From: Sulfurospirillum oryzae
GTDB lineage: Bacteria > Campylobacterota > Campylobacteria > Campylobacterales > Sulfurospirillaceae
Length of the DNA stretch: 64,000 bases
Direction: 5' to 3'
NCBI RefSeq assembly: GCF_025770725.1
Contig: NZ_JANZKZ010000003.1
Coordinates: 186,001 to 250,000, forward strand
The notes under the pieces were generated by a model that was given only the letters and a program-made list of their open reading frames with translations, searched no databases and was not told the origin of the DNA. Numbering within the stretch: position 1 is the stretch's first letter; each line of letters opens with the position of its first letter. The position numbers were made by a program, and so were the translations under genes. Positions 17,706 to 25,601 of this stretch are shown here, piece by piece.

Positions 17706-18064
17706 ATTTACCGCATCTTCCACCCATTCGTTTTGCCAAAGAGGTGCTTACATGTAAGGACAAAAAGGCTTCCGTATTGTGTGAATTTCCATATTTGCCA
17801 ACACTTCCTATGCTCACTGAAGCTGCCGCTCAAGCCTCCTCAGCCTTTGCAAAATCTGACACACCCCAAAACGGTTTTTTGGTTTTAATCAAAGATGTCT
17901 CTTTACATGTAAAGGTGCAAAGCCTGACGTGCATTATTGTGGTAGAGGAGCGTTTGTCGCTTGGCAATTCGAGTGAGTTTTACTTTGAAGTGTTTGAAAA
18001 AGAGGGCGATGTGATGTATGCGAATGGATCGTTGATGATCGTTCTTGAGGAGTGTGGTGCATGA
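17702..18064 (+). CDS. Hotdog-fold 3-hydroxyacyl-ACP dehydratase (ApeP-like)
   Basis: 120 residues. The N-terminal LPHLPPIRFAKEVL, a central helix MLTEAAAQASSAF and following strands fit the small FabZ/ApeP-type hotdog dehydratases of aryl polyene clusters. These remove water from 3-hydroxyacyl-ACP to make each double bond. The assignment is from fold pattern and context, not from a strong catalytic signature. It overlaps both neighbours by four bases. Confidence 0.7.
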   Translation: MNLPHLPPIRFAKEVLTCKDKKASVLCEFPYLPTLPMLTEAAAQASSAFAKSDTPQNGFLVLIKDVSLHVKVQSLTCIIVVEERLSLGNSSEFYFEVFEKEGDVMYANGSLMIVLEECGA

Positions 18065-19383
18065 AAATTTTTGCGCTAGTTTTCGCTTTTCTTTTAGGAC
18101 TTCACGCCGAAGAGTTAGCGGGAACATTTATTACCGAGCCTGTTTTTAAAGCTTCTGTTTACATGCAAACCATAGGCAATCCCGAAAATCCTGCGGTAGT
18201 TTTGGTACATGGACTGGGTGATGAAGCTTCTACGATTTGGGAAAGTACCATTGAACTTTTGAAAAATGGCTATTTTGTGGTGACCTTTGATCTTCCTGGT
18301 TTTGGGCAATCCAGTAAAGCTAATGAGCTTTATTCTCCCCAAAATTATGCCAAGTTTATTCGCTATGTGACGCAAACATACATCAAAAAACCGTTTCATC
18401 TTGTTGGGCACTCTATGGGTGGGGCGATTGCTCTTAAGTACACTAGTATGTATCCCTCCGATGTGGCGAGTTTAGTGCTGGTGGACGCGGCTGGCATTTT
18501 GCACCGGTCTGAATACAACAACTTTTTAGTGCAAAGTGGTGTCAATGCTTTTTTTGATGAACAAAATGGCCTGATACAAGGGCTTCAAACGCAAAAGGTA
18601 AACTCTTTTATCGATAAAATAGCAGAGAAGATTGATCGAAAAATGTCTTTGGATATGGGGGTTGTTCTTGCCAGTGAAGACCTAAGAAGCACGATTCTTG
18701 GCGGAATGCCTCATAGCATCGCCGCAGTTGCGTTGGTGGAAGAAAGTTTCAATGGCATTCCTCAAAAGATCGATACACGAACAACGATTATCTGGGGTGA
18801 AACAGACACGGTCGCTCCTGTTGAAACAGGCTATGTACTTCATAAATTAATGCCTAATGCTTCATTTAAAATTCTTCCTAATACGGGTCATGTGCCGATG
18901 TTGACACGTGAAGAGGCTTTTTCTCACATGCTACTGACGCATCTTTCAAACCAAGAGGGCATCATTCGCCCCGTTCAGCCAAAAAATACGCAAAGTTATA
19001 GTGTTAAGATTAAAGATGTGAGCGATAAAGTTTATACGGGCAGAATTGAGAGTATGAGCATTCGCAATTCTCAAAAAATCATCATTAAAGATGCGGTGAT
19101 TGAAGAGCTTGTGGTTTTAAATTCGGATGTTGAGATTATTAATAGCACCATTAAAGCAGGAAAAGCAGTAGCGATAACAGCTCAAAATGCCAAAATTTCC
19201 ATTGTCGCAAGTGATGTCTTTGGAAAAATAAAACTGCAAAATACAAAATTGCATCTTCTAGGTATCACCATGGATGTGCTTGGAAAACCCATCGAAGCGC
19301 TCTCGACCTCTATGGTTTACTTCTCGTTGTGTCAAATTAATAACAAATTGATTCATGGAAAAGAGATTTTAGGGTTACAATAA
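18061..19383 (+). CDS. Secreted alpha/beta hydrolase with C-terminal beta-solenoid-like domain
   Basis: 440 residues. Start ATG 18061 overlaps the previous stop (ATGA); an earlier in-frame GTG is less likely. A signal peptide (MKIFALVFAFLLGLHA) is followed by an alpha/beta hydrolase with nucleophile Ser118 (GHSMGGA), Asp249 (WGETDT) and His277 (NTGHVPM), and oxyanion motif VHGLGD. Residues from about 310 on are short strands with repeated Ile/Val and Asn/Ser that resemble a small beta-helix. It is probably periplasmic and may cleave or transfer an ester on the polyene lipid. It is not a standard aryl polyene gene that I recognise. Confidence 0.75.
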   Translation: MKIFALVFAFLLGLHAEELAGTFITEPVFKASVYMQTIGNPENPAVVLVHGLGDEASTIWESTIELLKNGYFVVTFDLPGFGQSSKANELYSPQNYAKFIRYVTQTYIKKPFHLVGHSMGGAIALKYTSMYPSDVASLVLVDAAGILHRSEYNNFLVQSGVNAFFDEQNGLIQGLQTQKVNSFIDKIAEKIDRKMSLDMGVVLASEDLRSTILGGMPHSIAAVALVEESFNGIPQKIDTRTTIIWGETDTVAPVETGYVLHKLMPNASFKILPNTGHVPMLTREEAFSHMLLTHLSNQEGIIRPVQPKNTQSYSVKIKDVSDKVYTGRIESMSIRNSQKIIIKDAVIEELVVLNSDVEIINSTIKAGKAVAITAQNAKISIVASDVFGKIKLQNTKLHLLGITMDVLGKPIEALSTSMVYFSLCQINNKLIHGKEILGLQ

Positions 19384-19392
19384 GTGAAAAAA

Positions 19393-19407
19393 AGCCTATT
19401 CTAGGCT
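19393..19407 (+). terminator. Short hairpin after the hydrolase gene
   Basis: AGCCTA (19393-19398), loop TTC, TAGGCT (19402-19407), with a run of A before and CTT after. A weak terminator at the end of the plus-strand biosynthetic operon. Confidence 0.45.
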
Positions 19408-19481
19408 CTTAAGTACTATTTACTCAGTAATATTTAATCTTAAAATAAATAAAATAAATTAAATTTTTTTAAAGGATTGTA

Positions 19482-19880
19482 ATGAGAAAACTTGTCATGT
19501 TAGCTATGGCTTTTGCCTTGAGTATCGCGTTCTTTGGTTGTGGAACACCACCTGTGTACAATGTAAACAACAATGCAGTTGTAGTTGCTGCTGATAAAAA
19601 AGCAACAATGGCAGATGTTGAAAAAGCCATTATGAGAGCGGCTGGAGGACTTGGTTGGATCATTAAAAAAGAGAAAGATGGTCTTCTTAAAGGAACACTT
19701 ATTTTAAGAACTCACACAGCAGTTGTTGCCATTACGTACAATACTGAAGCATATAGCATCAACTACGAGAGCAGCGTTAACTTAGATTATAATGCAGCAA
19801 ATAACACTATTCACAGTAACTACAATGGTTGGATTCAAAATCTAAACAAAGCAATTCAAGTACAACTTAGTTTGTTATAA
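19482..19880 (+). CDS. Small lipoprotein of unknown function
   Basis: 132 residues. A lipoprotein signal peptide ends in FFGC (lipobox Cys near residue 20). The mature region has a helix (KKATMADVEKAIMRAAGGLGW) followed by beta strands, like small periplasmic lipoproteins of Campylobacterota. Start ATG 19482 is preceded by AAAGGA. It stands alone between two terminators, with its own promoter presumably in the A/T-rich gap before it. I do not recognise a function. Confidence 0.75.
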   Translation: MRKLVMLAMAFALSIAFFGCGTPPVYNVNNNAVVVAADKKATMADVEKAIMRAAGGLGWIIKKEKDGLLKGTLILRTHTAVVAITYNTEAYSINYESSVNLDYNAANNTIHSNYNGWIQNLNKAIQVQLSLL

Positions 19881-19889
19881 AAGAAAGAT

Positions 19890-19920
19890 GCTAGGTGTTA
19901 AGTTAATCTTAACACCTAGC
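19890..19920. terminator. Bidirectional terminator between two convergent lipoprotein genes
   Basis: Perfect 13-bp stem GCTAGGTGTTAAG (19890-19902), loop TTAAT, CTTAACACCTAGC (19908-19920), followed by TTTT on the plus strand and preceded by A-rich sequence that serves the minus strand. Confidence 0.9.
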
Positions 19921-19928
19921 TTTTGAGA

Positions 19929-20588
19929 CTACTTTATCTCTACTTTTGCCTCAGCAATATACTGCTGTAACGCTTTTTGCATGACTTCTAGATAGTTACT
20001 CTCCATACCTGTTTGAAACGAATCAGCCGCTTTTACATGTACGTTATAGGTCTTAGCATCAACCTCTTTTTTGAGGTCGACTTTGGTTTCAATTTCACAA
20101 CTGATGGTTAGCGCTAAAAAGCCCATATTCATCCAAGACCAAAATTTGACAATTTTCACATCAGCCATATAGGTTTGAGGTGTGATTTGATCTTTATTTT
20201 CAATGACCTGGTAGCCTTTTCCTGTTAAAGCTTCTTTGAGAGCATTTTTGACAACACTATTGACATTTTGATCTTCATTGAGAAGAATATCTCCGAGTGC
20301 CATGCCATAACCATTACGTTTTCTTCCAACTGCTCGCGCTTTGATGGTATCACTTTGCGCTTCTGAAGGATCAAGAGAAGGAGTACTAGGATCAGTTGGT
20401 TTTGGCTCAAACATACGCCTATCGACAACAGAATTGATGTAAATTTGTTGACCGTTAGATGGTACTGCTTCAGCTTTGGTGGTTGGCACTTGCAGTGCAA
20501 CTTCTCCACGTTTAGTAGCACAACCACTGAAAAAGAGTGCGCTGGTTGCAAAGAGGAGTGTGAGGAGCGTTCTTAAAACATGATTCAT
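19929..20588 (-). CDS. YajG-like lipoprotein
   Basis: 219 residues with a lipoprotein signal (ALFFSGCATK). The pattern in the mature part (IYINSVVDRRMFE..., VVKNALKEALTGKGYQVIE) fits the YajG family of outer-membrane-associated lipoproteins of unknown role. It lies 25 bases after the AMP-ligase gene in the same orientation and is probably the last gene of that operon, ending at the shared bidirectional terminator. Confidence 0.75.
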   Translation of the reverse strand: MNHVLRTLLTLLFATSALFFSGCATKRGEVALQVPTTKAEAVPSNGQQIYINSVVDRRMFEPKPTDPSTPSLDPSEAQSDTIKARAVGRKRNGYGMALGDILLNEDQNVNSVVKNALKEALTGKGYQVIENKDQITPQTYMADVKIVKFWSWMNMGFLALTISCEIETKVDLKKEVDAKTYNVHVKAADSFQTGMESNYLEVMQKALQQYIAEAKVEIK

Positions 20589-20613
20589 TCGACTTCCTTT
20601 AAGGTTGAGATTT

Positions 20614-21795
20614 TTAGACTAATGGCATACATTTTTTCCCCATCAACGTGGTGGAGATTTTATCAACGATGTGTAATTCAATCGGGAGATTGATTTTTCC
20701 CAGTTTTTGTTTGATGGCACTTTTTAGCTCTTTTGCTGTGATAGGACGCGTGGTTTCAAGAAAAATTTGAACGACTTCATCTTTAAGCTCGGCATTGTTG
20801 TGTTTGACGTGTACGAGAGCTTTTTCGATGCCCTCTATCGCTTCTAAAATCTCTTCAATCTGTGCGGTAGCGTAGCGTTTACCTGCGATTTTGACAATGT
20901 TACTGCTTCGTCCTATGAGTTGAAATTTTCCATTTTCTATCAAAGCATAATCAAAGCTTTGAATTTCTCCACCTGTTTGCACAAAACCCTCTTGCCATAA
21001 GGTTTGGGAGATAAAAGGTGACTTTACATGTAAAAGTCCTTCGGCATTGAGCGAAGTTTGCACTCCTTGAAACGGGCTCCAAAAAGTGTCATCTTGCTTT
21101 TTAAAAGCGATGCTCCCGCATTCGGTGGAGCCAAAGAGTTGAATGAGTGTGGTGTTGAATTTATCGGTAAATTCTTTGGCAATCTCGGCTGGCAATGGTC
21201 CTGTAGAGCTAATAAAAATCGTTTCGCTCAGGTCTTTGGTTTCATCCAGCCTCAAAAGCGATTTGATGTAAAGAGGCGTGGTGACGATAAGGTGATGAGG
21301 CTTTGCAGACTCGAGCAGATCATGTGGTAGAAAATGCTCTTTAAAAAACAGATCAACGTCTAGTTTGAGCGGAAGTAAAAGTGCGGCTAAAAAACCGTAA
21401 ATATGAATGAAGGGAACGGTTGCAACCACTTTTTCGATCTGAAAATTCCCAAATTCTCGCACCAACGCTGCCATGTCCTTTTCGATGTTTTCTCTACTTT
21501 TAAAGGCACCCGTTGGAAAGCCTGTGCTGCCAGAGGTAAAAAACATGGCGGCAAAGTCAATGTCGTTGAATGTTTCTGCGCCCAGTGATTCGATTTTCTC
21601 TTTAAGTGCGATGTTTTCTTGGTCGTACAAAATAGGCTTTGCACCTGAAAGATAGGCTCTTAAAATCTCTATGGCATTCTCTTCTTTGGTTTTGGAAGGA
21701 ATAAGAAGGACTTTATTTTTAAGTGTTGTGTCGATGAGGTGCGCGCTTTCATAGACTTTTTCGCTGCCATTATCGTTTTGTATAATAACTCTCAA
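20614..21795 (-). CDS. AMP-dependent acyl-CoA/acyl-ACP synthetase of the aryl-polyene-like cluster
   Basis: About 393 residues, an adenylating enzyme that probably activates the aryl starter acid and loads it on the ACP. Motifs seen: FFTSGSTGFPTG (ATP loop), LFGSTECGS, and GRSSNIVKIAGKRY near the C-terminus. I prefer a TTG start at 21795: GGAGG lies 8 bases upstream and TTGA overlaps the upstream gene's stop by four bases, as at most junctions of this operon. An in-frame ATG at 21846 would lie well inside the MMPL gene. It is shorter than typical acyl-CoA ligases. Confidence 0.8.
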   Translation of the reverse strand: MRVIIQNDNGSEKVYESAHLIDTTLKNKVLLIPSKTKEENAIEILRAYLSGAKPILYDQENIALKEKIESLGAETFNDIDFAAMFFTSGSTGFPTGAFKSRENIEKDMAALVREFGNFQIEKVVATVPFIHIYGFLAALLLPLKLDVDLFFKEHFLPHDLLESAKPHHLIVTTPLYIKSLLRLDETKDLSETIFISSTGPLPAEIAKEFTDKFNTTLIQLFGSTECGSIAFKKQDDTFWSPFQGVQTSLNAEGLLHVKSPFISQTLWQEGFVQTGGEIQSFDYALIENGKFQLIGRSSNIVKIAGKRYATAQIEEILEAIEGIEKALVHVKHNNAELKDEVVQIFLETTRPITAKELKSAIKQKLGKINLPIELHIVDKISTTLMGKKCMPLV

Positions 21796-23909
21796 TGACT
21801 TTTCCTCCCCATCAATAAAACTAAAATCGCCCCCGTGGCAATACATGAGACAAGCCCCATGGAGTAGAGTGCTCCAATGTCACTGAAAATGAGCACACCA
21901 AAGCCTGCAAAAGTGTCGACAATGGAGAAGAAAATCGCACTTCTCGTTCCATCTTTGAAGCTGTCATCACTGCTCATATAGATGCCATAGTCAATGCCAA
22001 AAAGCATCATGATAAAAAGCATAAAAATGTGTGCAATGGTAAAACCACCCATAAATGCAAGCAATAAAATAAGTGCGGTTGGCAATAAAACAAAGCTAGA
22101 GCTGAGTGCAAGTGTTTTGCGGCACACCATCCAGAGCATAAAAAAGATAAAGGCAATGGCTAAAATACCTCCAAGAAGGAGTTGATGTGCAATTTTTTGA
22201 AGAGCGTTAAAGAACATCTCTTTGGCGTCAATGGAAGAGGCAAAAGCAAAAGGTGTCAATAAGCCTCTGTCGCTGTTTTTCACCAAAGCGTAGGTGTAGT
22301 ACTTGCCATCTTTGAAGACGACATCAAAGCCCATTTCACGAAGTCGCTCCAAAGAGAGCTCTTGATAATTTGGGTGTAAAAGTGCTTCATTGTAGGCGTT
22401 TTTAAAGAAGCCTTCACGAAAGCCAATCTTAGTTGCTTCTTCTTCGATCTGTGCTTTTTTCTCGTTTACATGTAAAGCGTCAATTTCTTGTTTTCTCTGC
22501 TCGTAAAATGATTTGTCAAAAAAATAGGAGAGTGGAGCGGTGGCGTTTTTAAAGCTTTTTTGAATGACATTGCTATGCGCTATAAGCTCGTCAATGGAGT
22601 CTGCTTCGATGAGAAGAGGCATGAAGCCCTCTTTTTTGATCGCATCTTTGAAGAATTTTTCCTCTTTCATTAAGGAGGTATTTTGGTAGTCAAGGTTTTT
22701 GATATTGGTATCAAGATGTAAAAAAGGAACGCTTAAAACAATGGATAAGAGAGAAAGTAGAGCGATGGCACGGTAGGGTAATGGAATGGAAAAGTGAAAT
22801 TTTGAATAAGGCTGTGCTTTTTTGAACCCGATGAGTGGGAAGAGAAAAACGAATTGCAAGTAAGAGAGTATGAGCGAAATCATCGCAAAGACGCACACTT
22901 GTTGGATAAGGGGAAAATCGACCCAAGCGAAGATCAAAAAGCCCCCAAAAGTAGTGAGGAAGCCGTAAAAAACAGAGGTGTTAAACTTCTTTTTGCTCTC
23001 ATAATGTCCGTAAAAATAGTAGTGGAACATATAGTCAATTGCCAATGTTCCTATGGCATTTCCAAAAGCCAACACAAAGACAGAGACTTCACTCCAGATC
23101 ATGCCAATGAGCAAAAACGAAAGCAGAGCAGAGGTCGCAAGGGTGGCAATAGTGTTGATGAGAAGGTAGATATTTCTGATGATGAAAATGTAAAGCACAA
23201 GGAGAAGTACCGTTGAGAGGACAATCAAAAAAGTGACATCATCTTGTATTTTTTGCGAGTTTTCCACAAAGTAAAATGTTGGGCTAAAGACGCGGACATT
23301 TTGTATGCCTTTAAGCTCTTGATGCACGAGATTATAGATGGTTTCATAACTCTCGATGGTATTGGAAGTGTCTTTGATGCTCAAAACGCACAAATACCCA
23401 AAATCGCCTAAGGCTAAGTGACCGTCCCTGATGTTAATGGGAATTTTTTGCTCTTTAGGGCTAAAGTAGCCCAGTGGATCAGAGGCATCTATGGTCGTAT
23501 AGTAGAGACTATTTGACATTTTTTCATAAAGCGATTTTAGCTTTTCATGGATGCTTGCTGAGTCATCTTTGTTTAGGTTTTTCAGATAAAAAGCATTGTT
23601 TTTGGTGTATTCGATCAGTTTGGCATTGGGTGTTATGCTACTCTCTAACTTTAAAAGCTCAGTTGCGAGCAGTTTCTCTTCGATGGTTTTGATTTTGGCA
23701 AGGGATTCTTTATCGAACCCTTCGGTGGCGATGAGCACCTCTTTTGAATTTTTGAAATGCGAATAGATCTCAAACGCCTCTTTGCTCTTTCCTTCTGGTA
23801 AAAAAGAGAGCAGGTTGGTGGAGACATGCACCGAGTTTTGGTAGACGAAAAAAAGTGTGCCTACGATGGCAAAAAGAATGATGTTAAGGCTTTTAGTTCC
23901 TAATTTCAA
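21792..23909 (-). CDS. MMPL/RND-type lipid exporter of the aryl-polyene-like cluster
   Basis: 705-residue membrane protein with one N-terminal helix, a large soluble domain (about residues 30-230), a block of about five helices, a second soluble domain (about 400-560) and a final block of helices. This two-lobed layout fits the MMPL/RND lipid exporters that move aryl polyenes toward the outer membrane. It sits between a LolA-like gene and the AMP ligase with overlaps on both sides, which suggests an export route coupled to synthesis. Confidence 0.85.
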   Translation of the reverse strand: MKLGTKSLNIILFAIVGTLFFVYQNSVHVSTNLLSFLPEGKSKEAFEIYSHFKNSKEVLIATEGFDKESLAKIKTIEEKLLATELLKLESSITPNAKLIEYTKNNAFYLKNLNKDDSASIHEKLKSLYEKMSNSLYYTTIDASDPLGYFSPKEQKIPINIRDGHLALGDFGYLCVLSIKDTSNTIESYETIYNLVHQELKGIQNVRVFSPTFYFVENSQKIQDDVTFLIVLSTVLLLVLYIFIIRNIYLLINTIATLATSALLSFLLIGMIWSEVSVFVLAFGNAIGTLAIDYMFHYYFYGHYESKKKFNTSVFYGFLTTFGGFLIFAWVDFPLIQQVCVFAMISLILSYLQFVFLFPLIGFKKAQPYSKFHFSIPLPYRAIALLSLLSIVLSVPFLHLDTNIKNLDYQNTSLMKEEKFFKDAIKKEGFMPLLIEADSIDELIAHSNVIQKSFKNATAPLSYFFDKSFYEQRKQEIDALHVNEKKAQIEEEATKIGFREGFFKNAYNEALLHPNYQELSLERLREMGFDVVFKDGKYYTYALVKNSDRGLLTPFAFASSIDAKEMFFNALQKIAHQLLLGGILAIAFIFFMLWMVCRKTLALSSSFVLLPTALILLLAFMGGFTIAHIFMLFIMMLFGIDYGIYMSSDDSFKDGTRSAIFFSIVDTFAGFGVLIFSDIGALYSMGLVSCIATGAILVLLMGRKSH

Positions 23910-24375
23910 TGGTGATCCTATCGCCGTTTTTAATCTTTACATGTAAAGATTTGAGTTTCGTTGCTGCACGTAAAATACGCACCTCTTCAAGAACTTCAGC
24001 CGCCACTCCTTTAGGGCTTAGGAGTGTCTCATCGCCTTCTGTTTTTGCCTCAAAAAAAGAGTTCAATAAGACACTGTTTTCATCATGCACCGCTTTAATA
24101 ATCATAAAAAAATAGTTCATCGAAGGCATGCTTTGCGCATCGATGACTTTATAGCCATTTTGGTCTTGAATGGTGAGCTTTTCTTCAAAATAGGTCAATA
24201 CTTTTGATTCGGGCTTGACATATTCGATGATGATATTTTGCTCTCCAAACGTGATGAATCCTTCTAACTCGATGGTTTTATCAAGCGCGTAGAGGTAGCG
24301 TGTCTCTTTAAAAGTGGAAGCGTCGTTGGCAAAAAGGCACAGCAGTGAAAGTAAACACAAAACGATGATTTTCAT
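23893..24375 (-). CDS. LolA-like periplasmic lipid/lipoprotein carrier
   Basis: 160 residues with a signal peptide (MKIIVLCLLSLLCLFA). The predicted strand-rich pattern (KETRYLYALDKTIELEGFITF...) and context match the LolA-like gene of aryl polyene and flexirubin clusters, thought to shuttle the lipid across the periplasm. Sequence similarity to housekeeping LolA is weak by eye, so context carries weight here. It overlaps the exporter gene by 17 bases. Confidence 0.7.
   Translation of the reverse strand: MKIIVLCLLSLLCLFANDASTFKETRYLYALDKTIELEGFITFGEQNIIIEYVKPESKVLTYFEEKLTIQDQNGYKVIDAQSMPSMNYFFMIIKAVHDENSVLLNSFFEAKTEGDETLLSPKGVAAEVLEEVRILRAATKLKSLHVKIKNGDRITIEIRN
23933..23950. repeat. Representative TTTACATGTAAA palindrome (about 31 exact TTACATGTAA in window)
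   Basis: Longest copy: perfect 18-bp palindrome ATCTTTACATGTAAAGAT inside the lolA-like gene. Other exact copies of TTACATGTAA lie for example within 1414-1425, 3053-3064, 6707-6718, 11629-11640, 17901-17914, 25387-25398, 32896-32907, 38051-38062, 43705-43716, 51502-51513, 57440-57451 and 62285-62296. They occur in coding and non-coding DNA and in all reading frames. Confidence 0.9.
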
Positions 24376-24378
24376 GCG

Positions 24379-24912
24379 TTACATCCGTTTTAAGAAGATA
24401 AATTGGCGGTGCAGAAACTGTGCAATCCCGCCCAAAATAAAAACAAAATACCAACCAAAAGAGGAGTAAATAATCCAATAGTGGTCATTTTTGAGAAGAA
24501 GGATGCTTACATGTAAAAGAATGTTGATAGACGCAAGCACTATCCAAAAAAGGGTTGAGCGGTTGATGTATGCCTCTTCTTTGGTTGAAAGAGGGCGTTT
24601 ATGGAGTTTGCGTGCAAAGTGTAAAATGATGGAATCGTTGTCAAAATAGCTCGCCATCAAGAAAAAGATAAATGCTAAAGAGATCAAGAGTGGCAAAAAC
24701 TTCAAGACCAAAAAGTCATCTAAAGCAAAGGCTCCAACGGCTACTGCGATATAAAAAAGAGGAAAGAGTGTGGTTTTAATATCTTTTTGTTTCAGACTGA
24801 AAAGCCAAAGGATACCAAAGCCAAAAAGTCCCATCGAGACGGTTTTAATGTCAAAATAACTCAGCAAAACGACCACAACAGGTGCGTATAGAAACGAAAA
24901 AAGTATGTGCAT
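24379..24912 (-). CDS. Multi-pass membrane protein (COG4648-like) of the pigment cluster
   Basis: 177 residues with five or six hydrophobic helices. Its place between fabG-like and lolA-like genes fits the COG4648-type membrane protein often present in aryl polyene clusters; its function there is unknown. The start overlaps the stop of the ketoreductase gene by one base, and the LolA-like gene begins three bases after its stop. Confidence 0.65.
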   Translation of the reverse strand: MHILFSFLYAPVVVVLLSYFDIKTVSMGLFGFGILWLFSLKQKDIKTTLFPLFYIAVAVGAFALDDFLVLKFLPLLISLAFIFFLMASYFDNDSIILHFARKLHKRPLSTKEEAYINRSTLFWIVLASINILLHVSILLLKNDHYWIIYSSFGWYFVFILGGIAQFLHRQFIFLKRM

Positions 24913-25601
24913 TATCTTACCATCCCACCGCTAATATTGATCACTTCACCGTTCACGTACGTTGCTTTGTCGCCTAAAAAGAAGACCACTTCAGCGACCT
25001 CTTCGGGCTTTCCTACGCGTTTGCAGGGAATGAGGTTGGTGATATTTTTATCCACATTGTGGATCATTTCTGACTCAATAACCCCTGGGGCTACTGCATT
25101 GACTCTGATATTATAGCGTGCTACTTCCACACAAAGCGCTTTGGTGAAAGCGATGATGCCGCCTTTGGTCGTCGAGTAGTTGACTTGCCCGCCATTGCCC
25201 ACCAGCCCTGAGATGGAGGAGACATTGACGATGGAGCCCGCTTTTTCTTTGATCATATTAGGCAGAATTTGTTTGGTGACATAAAAAAGGCTGTTAAGAT
25301 TCGCATCCATCACATCACTCCACTCTTCCTCTTCCATAAAGAAGAAAAGTTTGTCTTTGGTGATGCCTGCATTGTTGACTAAAACGTTTACATGTAAATC
25401 TTCTAAAGCCTTTTTCACTTCTTCTTTTTGGGTGATGTCAAACTGGATAATCTCACCATTTTTGATCTCATCAAGAAGCGCAAGAGCTTTTTCTTTTTGG
25501 TTTCGGTAGTGGATGTACACAAAATAACCCTCTTTGGCAAAGTAGTGCACAATGGCAGCTCCAAGGCTTCCCGTAGCTCCTGTTACCAGCACTTTTTTCA
25601 T
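24912..25601 (-). CDS. 3-ketoacyl-ACP reductase (FabG-like) of the pigment cluster
   Basis: 229-residue short-chain dehydrogenase that reduces 3-ketoacyl-ACP with NADPH. The nucleotide motif GATGSLG is at residues 8-14, NNAGITKD near 76, and catalytic Tyr142 and Lys146 in NYSTTKGG. Start ATG 25601 overlaps the ammonia-lyase stop (ATGA); a start six codons earlier is less likely. Together with the ketosynthase and dehydratases it gives the ketoreduction-dehydration cycle for polyene synthesis. Confidence 0.92.
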   Translation of the reverse strand: MKKVLVTGATGSLGAAIVHYFAKEGYFVYIHYRNQKEKALALLDEIKNGEIIQFDITQKEEVKKALEDLHVNVLVNNAGITKDKLFFFMEEEEWSDVMDANLNSLFYVTKQILPNMIKEKAGSIVNVSSISGLVGNGGQVNYSTTKGGIIAFTKALCVEVARYNIRVNAVAPGVIESEMIHNVDKNITNLIPCKRVGKPEEVAEVVFFLGDKATYVNGEVINISGGMVR

